Shown here: positions 18,971 through 28,112 of the stretch, piece by piece
Layout: every line of letters starts with the position of its first letter
Position numbering within the stretch: the first letter of the stretch is position 1
Assembly: GCA_005518185.1 (NCBI GenBank)
Contig: RKSN01000001.1
Coordinates: forward strand, 1,116,501-1,180,500
Origin: Chakrabartia godavariana
GTDB taxonomy: Bacteria; Pseudomonadota; Alphaproteobacteria; Sphingomonadales; Sphingomonadaceae
DNA length: 64,000 nt
Reading direction: 5' to 3'
Notes under the pieces: generated by a model
Seen by the model: the letters and a program-made list of their open reading frames with translations, nothing else
Databases searched by the model: none
Told to the model about the DNA's origin: nothing
Program-made: the position numbers and the translations under genes

Positions 18971-19789
18971 TCAGTCGGCCGCCACGCGGGCCAAAATCCG
19001 TCTGGCGGCCTCCACATGCATCGTTTCGATCATGCGGTCGCGAAAGCGCTCTGCCCCGCCTGAGGCGGCTGCAACCAGCGCCTGCGCCTCTTCGATCTCA
19101 GCCGGAGATGGCGAAAAGGCGGCATTGGCCGCCGCAATCTGGTTCGGATGGATCAGCGTCTTGCCATCAAAGCCGAGCATCCGGCCCTCGGCACATTCGG
19201 CGGCCAGACCGTCCGGGTTGTTCAGGTCGTTAAAGACCGAATCGAACACCCAGACGCCCGAAGCACGCGCGGCGAGAACGATGGTCTGCAGCGCCATCGA
19301 CATGGCGGCACGGCCGCTGCCGGGCGGGAGCCTGAGTTCATTGGCGAGATCGTTCGCCCCCACGAAGACCCCGACCACGCCCTCAACCGCACAGATGTCG
19401 GCCGCATTGAGCACGCCGCGCGGCGTTTCAATCATGACGATGATCGGGCGGCCCAGACGATCCGCAACCTCCTGCGCCGTGTCCGATGCCTCGACTTTGG
19501 GCACAATGACGACATCGCAGCGCGACTGCTTCACCACGGCCAGATCATTCAAGTGCCACCGCGTGCCCGGCGCGTTGATGCGGATGGCCGTCAACCGCTC
19601 TCCAAAGCCCGCCGCGACAGCCTCTACCGCCGCCATGCGCGCTTCGTCCTTCATGCCGGGCGGCACGGCATCCTCCAGATCGAGGATGATCATGTCCGCG
19701 GCGAGGCCACGGGCCTTTTCGATCGCGCGGGCATTTGACGCCGGCATATAGAGCGCGGAGCGCGGCGGCAGAGTTTGTGACAGGTCCAT
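18971..19789 (-). CDS. HpcH/HpaI-family CoA-ester lyase (CitE-like)
   Basis: Member of the citrate-lyase-beta/malyl-CoA-lyase superfamily. The metal-binding and substrate segments are present: ALYMPASNARAIEKARGL, IILDLEDAVPPGMK, VMIETPRGVLNA, VFVGANDLANELR and GKTLIHPNQI. Start ATG 19789 (MDLSQTLPPRSALYMPAS) was chosen; upstream sequence in frame is not family-like. Length 272 aa. No other citrate lyase subunits are nearby, so a malyl- or citramalyl-CoA-type activity is more likely than citrate lyase; the exact substrate is unknown. Confidence 0.85.
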   Translation of the reverse strand: MDLSQTLPPRSALYMPASNARAIEKARGLAADMIILDLEDAVPPGMKDEARMAAVEAVAAGFGERLTAIRINAPGTRWHLNDLAVVKQSRCDVVIVPKVEASDTAQEVADRLGRPIIVMIETPRGVLNAADICAVEGVVGVFVGANDLANELRLPPGSGRAAMSMALQTIVLAARASGVWVFDSVFNDLNNPDGLAAECAEGRMLGFDGKTLIHPNQIAAANAAFSPSPAEIEEAQALVAAASGGAERFRDRMIETMHVEAARRILARVAAD

Positions 19790-19850
19790 CCGCAACCTCT
19801 GCCGAAAATGTGCGCCCCCGGCAACTCCGATGCCGCCGCCCGATGCAGCC

Positions 19851-20168
19851 TCAGTTCCCGAAGAGCTTGCCCGCCATGCCCATGATGTCATTGACGGGAT
19901 TGCCGTCGCCGTCACGATCCAGCATCCCGGCGGCCTGGCCAAGCGCGCCTTCGCCGCCAATCTGCCCCAATATGCCCTGCAGCGTTTCCGCCGAAAGCCC
20001 GGTCGATGCCGCGGCCGACGAAACGGTGTCGCCTGGTTCTGGATGCGCCTTGCCCAGAGCGGCGACCGCCATCTGGACCTGCTCTTCGCTCAGGCCGAAT
20101 TGACCCGCGATCTTGCCGATCTGATCGGCTCCGCCAAGCTGCCCCATGATACCGTCCAGCAAACCCAT
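19851..20168 (-). CDS. DUF937 domain protein
   Basis: Small 105-aa protein, rich in Gly, Ala and Gln, with two similar halves (MGLLDGIMGQLGGADQIGKI; STGLSAETLQGILGQIGGEG). It ends in a short acidic DRDGDGNPVNDIMG. This matches the DUF937 pattern, whose function is unknown. Start ATG 20168 was chosen because the family begins MGLLDGI; the upstream open frame is not similar. It lies alone between the CoA lyase and pckA. Confidence 0.8.
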   Translation of the reverse strand: MGLLDGIMGQLGGADQIGKIAGQFGLSEEQVQMAVAALGKAHPEPGDTVSSAAASTGLSAETLQGILGQIGGEGALGQAAGMLDRDGDGNPVNDIMGMAGKLFGN

Positions 20169-20338
20169 CTCATCCTCCTGCACACTGTGAAAGCACGAGG
20201 CTAGCCACGCAAAAGTGACAGTCAAACGTCAGCGTCGGCGCAAAATTGCGCGCATCGCGAGGCCCGGCGCAAAAAGACTTTAGCGCGAAGGACTTCGCCC
20301 TCGCGGCCCATGTTCAGGCATCGTGAGAATATTTTGGC

Positions 20339-20417
20339 GCGCAGGCGCCTGCGCACTGCGACTCGGGGATGGTTTGCGGCCTGCGCCCCTTCTGCGGGAC
20401 GACAGGCCGCTGAAACC
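20339..20417. terminator. Hairpins downstream of pckA
   Basis: In the 257-base gap 20169–20425 two structures stand out. One is a perfect 16-base palindrome GCGCAGGCGCCTGCGC (20339–20354). The other is a large stem: GGTTTGCGGCCTG (20371–20383) pairing with CAGGCCGC plus AAACC (20403–20417, a 2-base bulge between), just after the pckA stop. No T-run follows on the minus strand, so it may be an mRNA 3' stabiliser or a Rho-dependent end. The rest of the gap shows nothing recognisable. Confidence 0.45.
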
Positions 20418-20425
20418 GGCCCGGA

Positions 20426-22030
20426 TCAGGCGACCTTGGGGGCCGCCTGCTTCACGCCATCATCGACGTGATCTTCGAACTGGGCAAAGTTGTCGATGAA
20501 CTGCTGGACGAGCTGACGCGCGGTCGCGTCATACTGCGCCTTGTCTTCCCAGGCGTCGCGCGGGTTGAGCAGCTTGGTATCGACGCCCGGCACGGCAACC
20601 GGCACGTCAAAGCCGAAATTCGGGTCCTTCGCGAATTCGACTTCGTTCAGGCTACCGTCCAGCGCCGCATTGAGGAGCGCGCGCGTGGCCTTGATCGGCA
20701 TACGGCTGATCCCCGGCATTGTCGCCTTGCCGCCCGTCCAGCCAGTGTTGACCAGCCAGCAGGTCACATTGCCCTTGGCGATGCGCTCCTTGAGGAGGTT
20801 GCCATAGATGCTCGGGTGACGCGGCATGAACGGCGCGCCAAAACAGGTGGAAAACGTCGCTTCCGGTTCAGTCACGCCGATTTCGGTGCCGGCCACGCGT
20901 GCGGTATAACCCGACAGGAAGTGGTACATGGCCTGATCCGGCGTCAGCTTCGCGATCGGCGGGAGCACGCCATAGGCATCGGCCGTCAGCATGATGATGT
21001 TCTTGGGCACCGGGCCCATATTTTCCGCCGACGCATTCGGGATGAAGTCGATCGGATAGGAGCCGCGGCTGTTTTCGGCGAGGCTGTTGTCATCGAGGTC
21101 GAGCTGACGCGTGACCGGATCGATCACGACATTCTCGAGCACGGTGCCAAAGCGCTTCGTGGTCGCGAAGATTTCCGGTTCGGCTTCGGCCGACAGGCGG
21201 ATCATCTTGGCATAGCAGCCGCCTTCAAAGTTGAAGACGGCGGTATCCGACCAGCCATGTTCGTCATCGCCAATGAGCGTGCGGCTTGCGTCGGCCGACA
21301 GGGTCGTTTTGCCCGTGCCCGACAGGCCGAAGAAGACCGCCGTGTCGCCGTTCGCGCCGATATTGGCCGAACAGTGCATCGGCATCACGCCCTTGGTCGG
21401 CAGCAGATAGTTGAGAATGCCGAAGACGGACTTCTTCATTTCGCCGGCATAGGCCGTTCCACCGATGAGGATCAGCTTTTCGGTGAAGTTGACCGCGATC
21501 ACGGTCTCGCTACGGCAGCCATGACGCTCCGGGTCGGCGCGGAAGCTGGGCAGATCAATGATCGTGTATTCCGGCACGAAATCGGCCAGTTCCGACTCGT
21601 CGGGACGCACGAGCAGCGTGCGGATGAACAGATTGTGCCACGCAAATTCGTTGATCACGCGGACGTTGACACGGTGTTCCGGCTGAGACCCGCCGAACAG
21701 ATCGGCGACAAAGAGGTCGGTCTTGCCGGCGAGCGCCGTCATGAAGTCCGCCTTGAGCGCCTCAAAATAGACCGGGTCCATCGGTGCGTTCGTCTTGCCC
21801 CACCACACGGTGTCGGCCGTTTCGGCGTCCTTGACGATATACTTGTCCTTGGCCGAACGGCCGGTGTGCTTGCCGGTTGCCACGACCAGCGGACCGTCAG
21901 CGGCCAGAACGCCTTCGTTCCGGCGGACGGCCTCTTCGACCAGCGACGGCGTCAGCAGGTTCCAGTGAATTGCCGCATTCGTATGCAGGCCCTGATTGGT
22001 GAGGGTGAAAGCGGGGACGCGGTCGGCCAC
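20426..22030 (-). CDS. pckA: Phosphoenolpyruvate carboxykinase (ATP)
   Basis: Gluconeogenic oxaloacetate + ATP to PEP + CO2. The P-loop [13 protein letters not shown] and the metal/substrate-binding segments ([32 protein letters not shown]) identify the ATP-dependent family. I chose GTG 22030 ([13 protein letters not shown]) because GGAGAG lies upstream and homologues start near there; the upstream extension overlaps the divergent promoter region. Length 534 aa is normal. It is divergent from chvI, the conserved alphaproteobacterial arrangement in which ChvI influences pckA. Confidence 0.95.
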   Translation of the reverse strand: MADRVPAFTLTNQGLHTNAAIHWNLLTPSLVEEAVRRNEGVLAADGPLVVATGKHTGRSAKDKYIVKDAETADTVWWGKTNAPMDPVYFEALKADFMTALAGKTDLFVADLFGGSQPEHRVNVRVINEFAWHNLFIRTLLVRPDESELADFVPEYTIIDLPSFRADPERHGCRSETVIAVNFTEKLILIGGTAYAGEMKKSVFGILNYLLPTKGVMPMHCSANIGANGDTAVFFGLSGTGKTTLSADASRTLIGDDEHGWSDTAVFNFEGGCYAKMIRLSAEAEPEIFATTKRFGTVLENVVIDPVTRQLDLDDNSLAENSRGSYPIDFIPNASAENMGPVPKNIIMLTADAYGVLPPIAKLTPDQAMYHFLSGYTARVAGTEIGVTEPEATFSTCFGAPFMPRHPSIYGNLLKERIAKGNVTCWLVNTGWTGGKATMPGISRMPIKATRALLNAALDGSLNEVEFAKDPNFGFDVPVAVPGVDTKLLNPRDAWEDKAQYDATARQLVQQFIDNFAQFEDHVDDGVKQAAPKVA

Positions 22031-22186
22031 TGGATGTCTCTCCGGATTGAGCAGGAATATGCGAGCGCGCCTAACCCCGGCATTCCCCAGCGTCAAGGCA
22101 ATGGGCACCCCTAATCCGCCGAGATTGCCGTTAACATCGTTTGTTTCTAGAGAAGATTTCATGTGGCGTGATTCAGGCGAACTTTA
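22031..22186. promoter_or_regulatory. Divergent control region pckA / chvI
   Basis: 156 bases separate the two divergent starts, so both promoters must lie here. It contains an AT-richer stretch near 22125–22170 and a GATTC (GANTC-type) site close to the chvI start. No clear consensus promoter or operator could be assigned. The chvI ribosome-binding site is weak (AGGCGA). Confidence 0.5.
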
Positions 22187-22897
22187 ATGGAGGCGACAAT
22201 CGCGCTGGTCGATGACGACCGGAACATCCTCACCTCCGTCTCGATCGCGCTCCAGACCGAGGGATTTCACACCCGCGTCTATACCGACGGGGAGACAGCC
22301 CTGAAGGCGCTTCTCGACAATCCGCCAGACCTTGGCGTCTTCGACATCAAGATGCCCCGCATGGACGGGCTGGAGCTGCTGCGCCGCCTGCGGGAGAAGT
22401 CGACGCTGCCCGTCATCTTCCTCACGTCGAAGGACGATGAGATTGACGAAGCGCTCGGCCTCGCGCTGGGGGCGGACGACTATATCGCAAAGCCCTTTTC
22501 GCAGCGGCTGCTGATCGCGCGCATCCGCGCCATTTTGCGCCGCGTGCAATATTCCGGGCCGACACAGGCCGAGGGCGGCAGCGCGCCCGACGTCGAGGTG
22601 ATGGTGCGCGGGCGGCTGGAAATGGATCCCTCGCGCCACCGCGTGCGCTGGGGCGGGCAGGACGTGGCCCTGACCGTCACCGAATTCATGATCCTCGAGG
22701 CTCTGGCCCAGCGGCCCGATGTGGTGAAGTCACGCAACCAGCTGATGGATGCCGCCTATCAGGACGACGTCTATGTCGATGACCGGACGATCGACAGCCA
22801 CATCAAGCGGCTGCGACGCAAGTTCCGGCAGGTCGACCCCGAATTTGATGCCATCGATACGCTTTATGGCGCCGGATACCGCTTCACCGAAAACTGA
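22187..22897 (+). CDS. chvI: DNA-binding response regulator ChvI
   Basis: OmpR/PhoB-type regulator: receiver domain (phospho-acceptor Asp53, in [11 protein letters not shown]) and a C-terminal winged helix ([33 protein letters not shown]). Partner of ChvG in the acid/envelope-stress system of alphaproteobacteria. Length 236 aa. It heads the chvI-chvG-hprK-rapZ-EIIA-HPr run and is divergent from pckA, which supports the ChvI assignment over other OmpR-type regulators. Confidence 0.93.
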   Translation: MEATIALVDDDRNILTSVSIALQTEGFHTRVYTDGETALKALLDNPPDLGVFDIKMPRMDGLELLRRLREKSTLPVIFLTSKDDEIDEALGLALGADDYIAKPFSQRLLIARIRAILRRVQYSGPTQAEGGSAPDVEVMVRGRLEMDPSRHRVRWGGQDVALTVTEFMILEALAQRPDVVKSRNQLMDAAYQDDVYVDDRTIDSHIKRLRRKFRQVDPEFDAIDTLYGAGYRFTEN

Positions 22898-22907
22898 CCC
22901 CCCCGGC

Positions 22908-24401
22908 ATGACCCTTCATTGGTCAGGCCGGATGTCGCTCACGCGGCGGATCCTTGCTGTCAACATTCTTCCGGTCGTCCTCCTGGCGGGCAGCCTTTTC
23001 TACCTCGACGTGATCCGCGACCGCCTGATTGCCGAGCGGCTCAGCCAGTCGGCCGATCAGGTCCGCCTGCTGGCAACGGTGTTCGCCCGCGTGCCGCAAG
23101 ACGATTATCCGGCAGAAGCGCATCGGCTGGGCGCGACAACGGGCGCCCGCGTGCGGGTGGTTGCCGCCGACGGGCGCATTCTTGCGGACAGCTGGGACGG
23201 ACATCGGCCCAACATCGCGCTGCGCGATCCCGATGAGGAAGGCTGGCAGAGGCGTTTTGCCGCCGCGCTGGACGATGCCGTCGACGCCATCGTGCGCGCG
23301 CGGCCTGTCCCCCGGTTCCCCGGGTTCGGCCCGCCGATCCCCAATGGCCAGAAGATCTGGCTGACCGATGACCGCACCCACATCGTCTCTTCGGCTGCCC
23401 CCATCCCCGATCGCCGCAATTTGCGGATCGTCGTCGACAAGAATGTCCGCGACATCCGCAGGCTCGCCCGCGCCGACCGGGGACAGCTCGGGATCATCGT
23501 CGGCATGGCCGCGCTGGCATCGATCCTCCTGTCGCTGTTCCTTGCACGGACCATTGTCCGCCCCTTGCGCTTCCTCGCCATGGCGGCCGAGCGGGTCCGC
23601 CTTGGCCGCGCGCGCGAGGTCGTTGTGCCCCGCCTGCCCTTTCGCAGCGATGAGATCGGCCATCTGGCCCGGTCCCTGTCCGACATGACCGAGACATTGC
23701 GCGCGCGGATCGACGCCACCGAAGCCTTTGCCGCCGACGTCTCGCATGAGCTCAAGAATCCCCTCGCCTCACTCTCTTCCGCCGTGGAGGGCATGGAGCG
23801 GGTCAAGGATGAAGGCCTGCGTCGGCAGCTGATGCAGGTCGCTGCCGATGATGTGCGTCGGCTCGACCGGCTGATCACCGACATTTCGGAAGCGTCGCGC
23901 CTCGATGCGCAGCTGACGCGCACCCGCTTTGAAGCGGTCGATGTCGGCGCGGTGATCGAAGGCCTTCTGCACGAACGCGAGGCGCGGTCGGCCAATGGCA
24001 GCGTCCGCATCGCCTTTGCCCGGCCCCAGCGCGGTTCCACCCGCGTTATGGGGGATGCTGGCGGCCTTGCCCGCGTCTTTGGCAATCTCATCGACAATGC
24101 GGTGTCCTTCTCGCCGCAGGGCGGCGTCGTGCGCATTTCGGCAACGCGATCGGACGATGAAGTGATTGCGACGGTGGAGGACGACGGACCCGGCGTGCCC
24201 CCCGACGCGCGCGAGGCGATCTTTGAGCGCTTCCACAGCCTGCGGCCCGACGGGGAGGCCTTTGGCAAGCATTCCGGGCTCGGCCTTGCCATCTCACGCA
24301 CGATTGTCGCGGGCCATGGCGGAACGATCAGCGTACGCGACAGGGCCGATGCGCAGCGCGGCGCCGTGTTTCTGGTCACTCTGCCCGCGGCGCAGGCATG
24401 A
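22908..24401 (+). CDS. chvG: Sensor histidine kinase ChvG
   Basis: Membrane kinase of the ChvG/ChvI (ExoS/ChvI, BvrS/BvrR) system. Two membrane helices (about 14–36 and 192–213) flank a periplasmic sensor domain of ~155 residues. A HAMP segment follows, then the H-box FAADVSHELKNPLASL with His280, then ATPase motifs (GNLIDNAVSFSP; EDDGPGVP; GLGLAISRTIVAGHGG). Start ATG 22908 is 10 bases after chvI. Length 497 aa, shorter than the ~580–600 aa rhizobial proteins. Overlaps hprK by 4 bases. Confidence 0.92.
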   Translation: MTLHWSGRMSLTRRILAVNILPVVLLAGSLFYLDVIRDRLIAERLSQSADQVRLLATVFARVPQDDYPAEAHRLGATTGARVRVVAADGRILADSWDGHRPNIALRDPDEEGWQRRFAAALDDAVDAIVRARPVPRFPGFGPPIPNGQKIWLTDDRTHIVSSAAPIPDRRNLRIVVDKNVRDIRRLARADRGQLGIIVGMAALASILLSLFLARTIVRPLRFLAMAAERVRLGRAREVVVPRLPFRSDEIGHLARSLSDMTETLRARIDATEAFAADVSHELKNPLASLSSAVEGMERVKDEGLRRQLMQVAADDVRRLDRLITDISEASRLDAQLTRTRFEAVDVGAVIEGLLHEREARSANGSVRIAFARPQRGSTRVMGDAGGLARVFGNLIDNAVSFSPQGGVVRISATRSDDEVIATVEDDGPGVPPDAREAIFERFHSLRPDGEAFGKHSGLGLAISRTIVAGHGGTISVRDRADAQRGAVFLVTLPAAQA

Positions 24402-24823
24402 TCGGGCCCGAGTCCCTTCACGCCACCTGCGTCGCCATGGATGGGCGCGGCATCCTGCTGATCGGCGCGTCGGGCAGCGGCAAATCTGACCTGGCCTTGC
24501 GCCTTATTGATCGCGGGGCAAAGCTCGTCAGTGATGACCGTGTGACCGTCCAGCGGGACGGAGACCGCCTTGTCGCCTCCACCCCGGGCCCCATGTTCGG
24601 GCAGATCGAGATCCGCGCCGTCGGCATCTGCCGGGTCGAGGCGGTCCGCGAGGTCGAGGTCGCCCTGGTCGTCCGGCTCGGCGTCGAAGGCGACCGCCTT
24701 CCCGAAGCACCCACCGAGACCGTCGGCGGAATTGCCCTTCCCCTTCTCCGGCTGGATGCCCATAGAGCCTCCGCGCCGATCAAGGTGGAAATGGCGCTAA
24801 AACAGGGAGTTGGCATCGCATGA
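24398..24823 (+). CDS. hprK: HPr kinase/phosphorylase, short alphaproteobacterial form
   Basis: Contains the kinase domain only: Walker A GASGSGKS (residues 23–30), followed by LVSDDRVTVQRDGDRL and a GQIEIRAVGICRVE segment matching the HprK core. At 141 aa it lacks the N-terminal domain of the ~310-aa Firmicute enzyme, as is usual in alphaproteobacteria. It likely phosphorylates the conserved Ser of the HPr encoded three genes downstream. Overlaps chvG and rapZ by 4 bases each. Confidence 0.92.
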   Translation: MIGPESLHATCVAMDGRGILLIGASGSGKSDLALRLIDRGAKLVSDDRVTVQRDGDRLVASTPGPMFGQIEIRAVGICRVEAVREVEVALVVRLGVEGDRLPEAPTETVGGIALPLLRLDAHRASAPIKVEMALKQGVGIA

Positions 24824-25725
24824 AGCACGGACGTCCGGATCGCATCCTGCTCGTGACGGGCATGTCTGGCGCGGGCAAATCGACCGTGCTCAACACGCTG
24901 GAGGACATGGGATGGGAAGTGGTCGACAACCTGCCCTTCCAGCTGCTCGACCGCCTGCTCGCCACCCAGGCGCCTGTCGGCATCTCTGATGAGCGGCCGC
25001 TGGCGCTCGGCATCGACAGCCGGACCCGGGGCTTTGACGCGCAGGCGCTGGTCGAGCGCGTCAAGGCGATGAACGAGACACGCGGCGACAACCTGTCCGT
25101 CCTCTTCATGGACTGCGCCGGGGCGGAGCTGGAGCGCCGCTTCTCCGAAACGCGCCGCCGCCACCCGCTGGCGCTTGACCGCCCAGCCGCCGACGGGATC
25201 GCCCGCGAGCGGGAGCTGATCGCCCCGTTGCGCCAATGGTCGCAGCACGTGATCGACACGACGTCGAGCACGACCAACGATCTGAAGCATGAAATCCGCA
25301 CGCGGTTCAGCGGATGGGGCAATGCGGGCATGAGTGTTGCCGTGCTGTCCTTTGGTTTTTCGCGCGGTCTGCCCCGCAATGCCGACCTCGTGTTCGACAT
25401 GCGGTTCCTGCAGAACCCCTATTGGGTGGAAGGCCTGCGCCACCTGACGGGCCGCGACCGGCCTGTCAGTGATTACATCCGCACCGATCCGGCCTATGAG
25501 GACGCGGTGTCGCGGATCGAAGGTCTGCTCTCGACCCTCCTCCCGCGCTATCGCGCCGAAGGAAAGGCCTATGTTACGATAGCATTTGGGTGTACGGGCG
25601 GCCGCCATCGTTCGGTGCATGTCGCCGAACGAGTCGCGGCCCACTTGGCGAGCGAGGGCTTTGCCCCTACGCTCTCACACCGCGACGTGGGGGATGGTAC
25701 GGAAGAACCGGTCGCCAGGGCGTAG
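24820..25725 (+). CDS. rapZ: RNase adapter protein RapZ
   Basis: P-loop protein of the RapZ/YvcJ family; in E. coli it guides RNase E to the sRNA GlmZ. Walker A GMSGAGKST is at residues 14–22. The C-terminal domain has the conserved TIAFGCTGGRHRSVHVAERV region. Length 301 aa is normal. Its role in alphaproteobacteria is less clear, but clustering with PTS genes is conserved. Overlaps hprK by 4 bases; 37 bases to the EIIA gene. Confidence 0.93.
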   Translation: MKHGRPDRILLVTGMSGAGKSTVLNTLEDMGWEVVDNLPFQLLDRLLATQAPVGISDERPLALGIDSRTRGFDAQALVERVKAMNETRGDNLSVLFMDCAGAELERRFSETRRRHPLALDRPAADGIARERELIAPLRQWSQHVIDTTSSTTNDLKHEIRTRFSGWGNAGMSVAVLSFGFSRGLPRNADLVFDMRFLQNPYWVEGLRHLTGRDRPVSDYIRTDPAYEDAVSRIEGLLSTLLPRYRAEGKAYVTIAFGCTGGRHRSVHVAERVAAHLASEGFAPTLSHRDVGDGTEEPVARA

Positions 25726-25762
25726 TGTGCGCGCGCCAGCGATGTGGAAGACGGGGTAGTTG

Positions 25763-26170
25763 ATGATTGGTCTTGTGCTAGTGACGCATGGTCGGCTCGC
25801 CACCGAGTTCGTGACGGCAATGGAACATGTGGTGGGCCCGCAAACGGCGATCGAAGCGATCTGCATCGGCCCTGAAGATGATATGGAAGCACGCCGCGCG
25901 GATATCGCTGCGGCCATCGCGCGGGTCGACAGCGGCAGCGGCGTGATCGTCCTGACCGACCTGTTCGGCGGCACGCCCTCCAACCTTGCGATCTCACTGA
26001 TGGAAGTCGGCCGTGTGGAAGTCATCGCGGGCATCAACCTGCCGATGCTGATCCGTCTGGAAAGCGCGCGCCGCCGCATGAAGGTGGTTGAAGCCGTCGC
26101 CGCCGCGCGCGAAGCGGGCCGCAAATATATCTCCGTCGCCTCCGAAGTGCTGGGCGAACAGGCCGCATGA
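25763..26170 (+). CDS. PTS EIIA component, mannose/fructose family
   Basis: Phosphocarrier of the EIIA-Man fold, 135 aa. The phosphorylated His9 is in LVLVTHGRL, and the conserved TDLFGGTPSN is present. Start ATG 25763 was preferred over the adjacent TTG 25760. No EIIB/EIIC permease is nearby, so it likely belongs to a regulatory PTS (ManX/PtsM type of alphaproteobacteria) rather than sugar uptake. It overlaps HPr by 4 bases. Confidence 0.9.
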   Translation: MIGLVLVTHGRLATEFVTAMEHVVGPQTAIEAICIGPEDDMEARRADIAAAIARVDSGSGVIVLTDLFGGTPSNLAISLMEVGRVEVIAGINLPMLIRLESARRRMKVVEAVAAAREAGRKYISVASEVLGEQAA

Positions 26171-26439
26171 GCGTCAGCCGCACCGTCCAGATCTGCAACC
26201 GACGCGGGCTCCACGCCCGGGCGAGTGCCAAGTTCGTGACGACCGCCTCCGGCCTGACCGCGCAGGTGGAAGTCGAAAAGGACGGATCAAAGGTTGTCGG
26301 CACGTCGATCATGGGCCTGATGATGCTCGGCGCTGCCCTTGGCGACCATATCACGATCAGCGCGACCGGCGACGGTGCCGAACAGGCGGTCGCCACGCTC
26401 GCCGAGCTTGTCGAAGCGCGCTTCCACGAGGCTGAATAA
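26167..26439 (+). CDS. ptsH: Phosphocarrier protein HPr (NPr-like)
   Basis: 90-aa HPr. The PTS histidine is His16 in NRRGLHARAS. A serine corresponding to the regulatory site is in VVGTSIMGLMML (Ser47), consistent with an HprK partner encoded upstream. Enzyme I is not in the window. It is the last PTS gene of the chvI run; an rRNA methyltransferase gene follows after 6 bases. Confidence 0.93.
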   Translation: MSVSRTVQICNRRGLHARASAKFVTTASGLTAQVEVEKDGSKVVGTSIMGLMMLGAALGDHITISATGDGAEQAVATLAELVEARFHEAE

Positions 26440-26445
26440 GCCGCA

Positions 26446-27249
26446 ATGCCCCGCGAAATTACCGGATTTTCCAACCCGCTCGTCAAACGGGTTCGGACCC
26501 TGCGCGACAAGAAGGGGCGACGTGAGGAAGGCAAGTTCCTGGCCGAAGGGCTGCGGATCCTGACCGAAGCGCTCGACGCAGGCACCGTGCCCGAGATGCT
26601 CTGGTTCGCCGCCGAAAGCGCCGACCATCCCCTGGTGGAAAAGCTGGTGGCCGCAACCGAGGCCAAGGGTGGCGAAGTCGTCATCACGCCGCGCGACATC
26701 CTTGCCAAGATTTCGGGCAAGGACAATCCGGGCGCGGTCATCGGCATCTATCCCGAACGCTGGACGCCGCTGGCCCAAATCGACCGGTCCACGGCCCCGA
26801 TCTGGATCGTGGCGGAGCGCCTGCGCGATCCCGGCAATCTGGGCACCATCCTGCGCACGGGCGATGCCGTTGGCGCAGGCGGGCTGATCCTGATCGACGA
26901 CTGCACCGACCCCTTCTCGGTCGAAGCCGTCCGCGCGAGCATGGGCGCGCTCTTTACGCAAAGCGTCAGCAAATCCAGCTGGCCGGACTTCATCGACTGG
27001 CTGCGTCAGGGGCCCGGCCAGCTTGTTGGCACCAGCCTGAACACCGAGAATGACTATCAGGACCCGGCCTATGCCCCGCCCGTTTTCCTGCTCGTCGGCA
27101 ATGAATCGCAAGGGCTGCCCAAGGACTATGAGGCCGATTGCGACCTGCTCGTCAAAATGCCGATGATGGGCAAGGCCGACAGCCTGAACGCCGCGGTCGC
27201 GACATCGGTGATGGCCTATGAGGTGCTGAACCAGCTGCGGAAGCGGTAA
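26446..27249 (+). CDS. TrmH/SpoU-family RNA 2'-O-methyltransferase
   Basis: SPOUT-class methyltransferase. An N-terminal substrate-binding domain (ITGFSNPLVKRVRTLRDKKG) is followed by the three SpoU motifs: VAERLRDPGNLGTILRTGDA, LLVGNESQGLP and KMPMMGKADSLNAAVATSVM. Length 267 aa. This resembles rRNA methyltransferases such as RlmB or TsnR-like enzymes; the target nucleotide cannot be assigned. Starts 6 bases after HPr. Confidence 0.88.
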   Translation: MPREITGFSNPLVKRVRTLRDKKGRREEGKFLAEGLRILTEALDAGTVPEMLWFAAESADHPLVEKLVAATEAKGGEVVITPRDILAKISGKDNPGAVIGIYPERWTPLAQIDRSTAPIWIVAERLRDPGNLGTILRTGDAVGAGGLILIDDCTDPFSVEAVRASMGALFTQSVSKSSWPDFIDWLRQGPGQLVGTSLNTENDYQDPAYAPPVFLLVGNESQGLPKDYEADCDLLVKMPMMGKADSLNAAVATSVMAYEVLNQLRKR

Positions 27250-27257
27250 ACCCCGCC

Positions 27258-27593
27258 ATGACGCATGAGGGCAGCTGCCACTGCGGCGCGATCCGGGTCC
27301 GCCTTTCCTTCAAGCCCGAAGAGGCAACCCAGTGTAATTGCTCGATCTGCCGCCTAACCGGCGCGCTCTGGACGTACGGGCCGCCTGACCAGATTCAGGT
27401 GCAAGGGACGGGTGTCGGCTATGTGCAGGGCGATGCCACGCTCACCACCTGGCATTGCTGCACATGTGGCATCACGACGCACTGGACGCCGATTGATCCC
27501 GACTATGGCCGGATGGGTGTCAACCTGCGGATCTTTGCTCCGGAGCTTTGGGAAAACTTGCCGCGAAAGTTGGTCGACGGGGCGAGCTGGTAG
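27258..27593 (+). CDS. GFA (glutathione-dependent formaldehyde-activating-like) zinc protein
   Basis: Small zinc-binding protein of the GFA/CENP-V family. The Cys ligands are in GSCHCGAIRV, QCNCSICRLTG and WHCCTCGITTHW. Length 111 aa fits the minimal family fold. Most members have no proven activity, so the family name should not be read as function. It ends the plus-strand run. Confidence 0.85.
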   Translation: MTHEGSCHCGAIRVRLSFKPEEATQCNCSICRLTGALWTYGPPDQIQVQGTGVGYVQGDATLTTWHCCTCGITTHWTPIDPDYGRMGVNLRIFAPELWENLPRKLVDGASW

Positions 27594-27623
27594 GCCGCAG
27601 GACCACCAAAGCTGACGGTTGTG

Positions 27624-28112
27624 CTATGTCACCGCCCGACATGCGGAAATAGCGTCAAGCACCATTTGATCGAGCCATTCAAAATCGCTTCTTTCAGAAA
27701 AATCCTCCAACAACGGTATCAAGGAAGGATCGGCGATGATGATGGCCGCTTCCAGCATGGGCATATTGATCACTTCCCCTTCAAGTTCCCTTTGAAGGAT
27801 CGGCAAGGCCAGTTTGGGTTCCAACTGAGTAAGGCCGAGAATGGCCTCTCCCCTCACCGCTGGCTCAGTGTCCAATGTTGCAGCGAGCAAGGCCTCCCGC
27901 ACATCAGTGCGATCTAACTCCAACTGGCTCAACAGCAATGTAGCCCAGTCTCGATTGACGGGGTTTTGATCGCGGGTCATCAGAATCAATTGTTGGAGAT
28001 TCCGCTCGCCAAACTCGCCGGATTCAAAAGACACTTCCTCATTCATGATCGCATGAAGGAAGTCCGATTGAGGCAGATATTCTTCTTCCATAAGCTGTTT
28101 ATGCCAGATCAT
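27624..28112 (-). CDS. HEAT-repeat-like protein of atypical base composition
   Basis: About 162 aa of short paired helices with the HEAT pattern (NRDWATLLLSQLELDRTDVR; EPAVRGEAILGLTQLEPK; MPMLEAAIIIADPSLIPLLE). No catalytic motif is seen. Counting 27661–28080 gives 214 G+C of 420 (51%), while one line of adjacent rmuC (28141–28200) has 44 of 60. The start is uncertain: ATG 28112 overlaps the rmuC end by 14 bases; ATG 28091 lies just after it. Neither has a good ribosome-binding site. Similar small HEAT proteins often act as immunity or adaptor proteins, but nothing here shows that. Confidence 0.65.
   Translation of the reverse strand: MIWHKQLMEEEYLPQSDFLHAIMNEEVSFESGEFGERNLQQLILMTRDQNPVNRDWATLLLSQLELDRTDVREALLAATLDTEPAVRGEAILGLTQLEPKLALPILQRELEGEVINMPMLEAAIIIADPSLIPLLEDFSERSDFEWLDQMVLDAISACRAVT

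Noticed and set aside
20468-22114. 548-codon open frame opposite pckA
   Set aside because: Antisense to a full-length pckA with intact motifs; no recognisable protein features.
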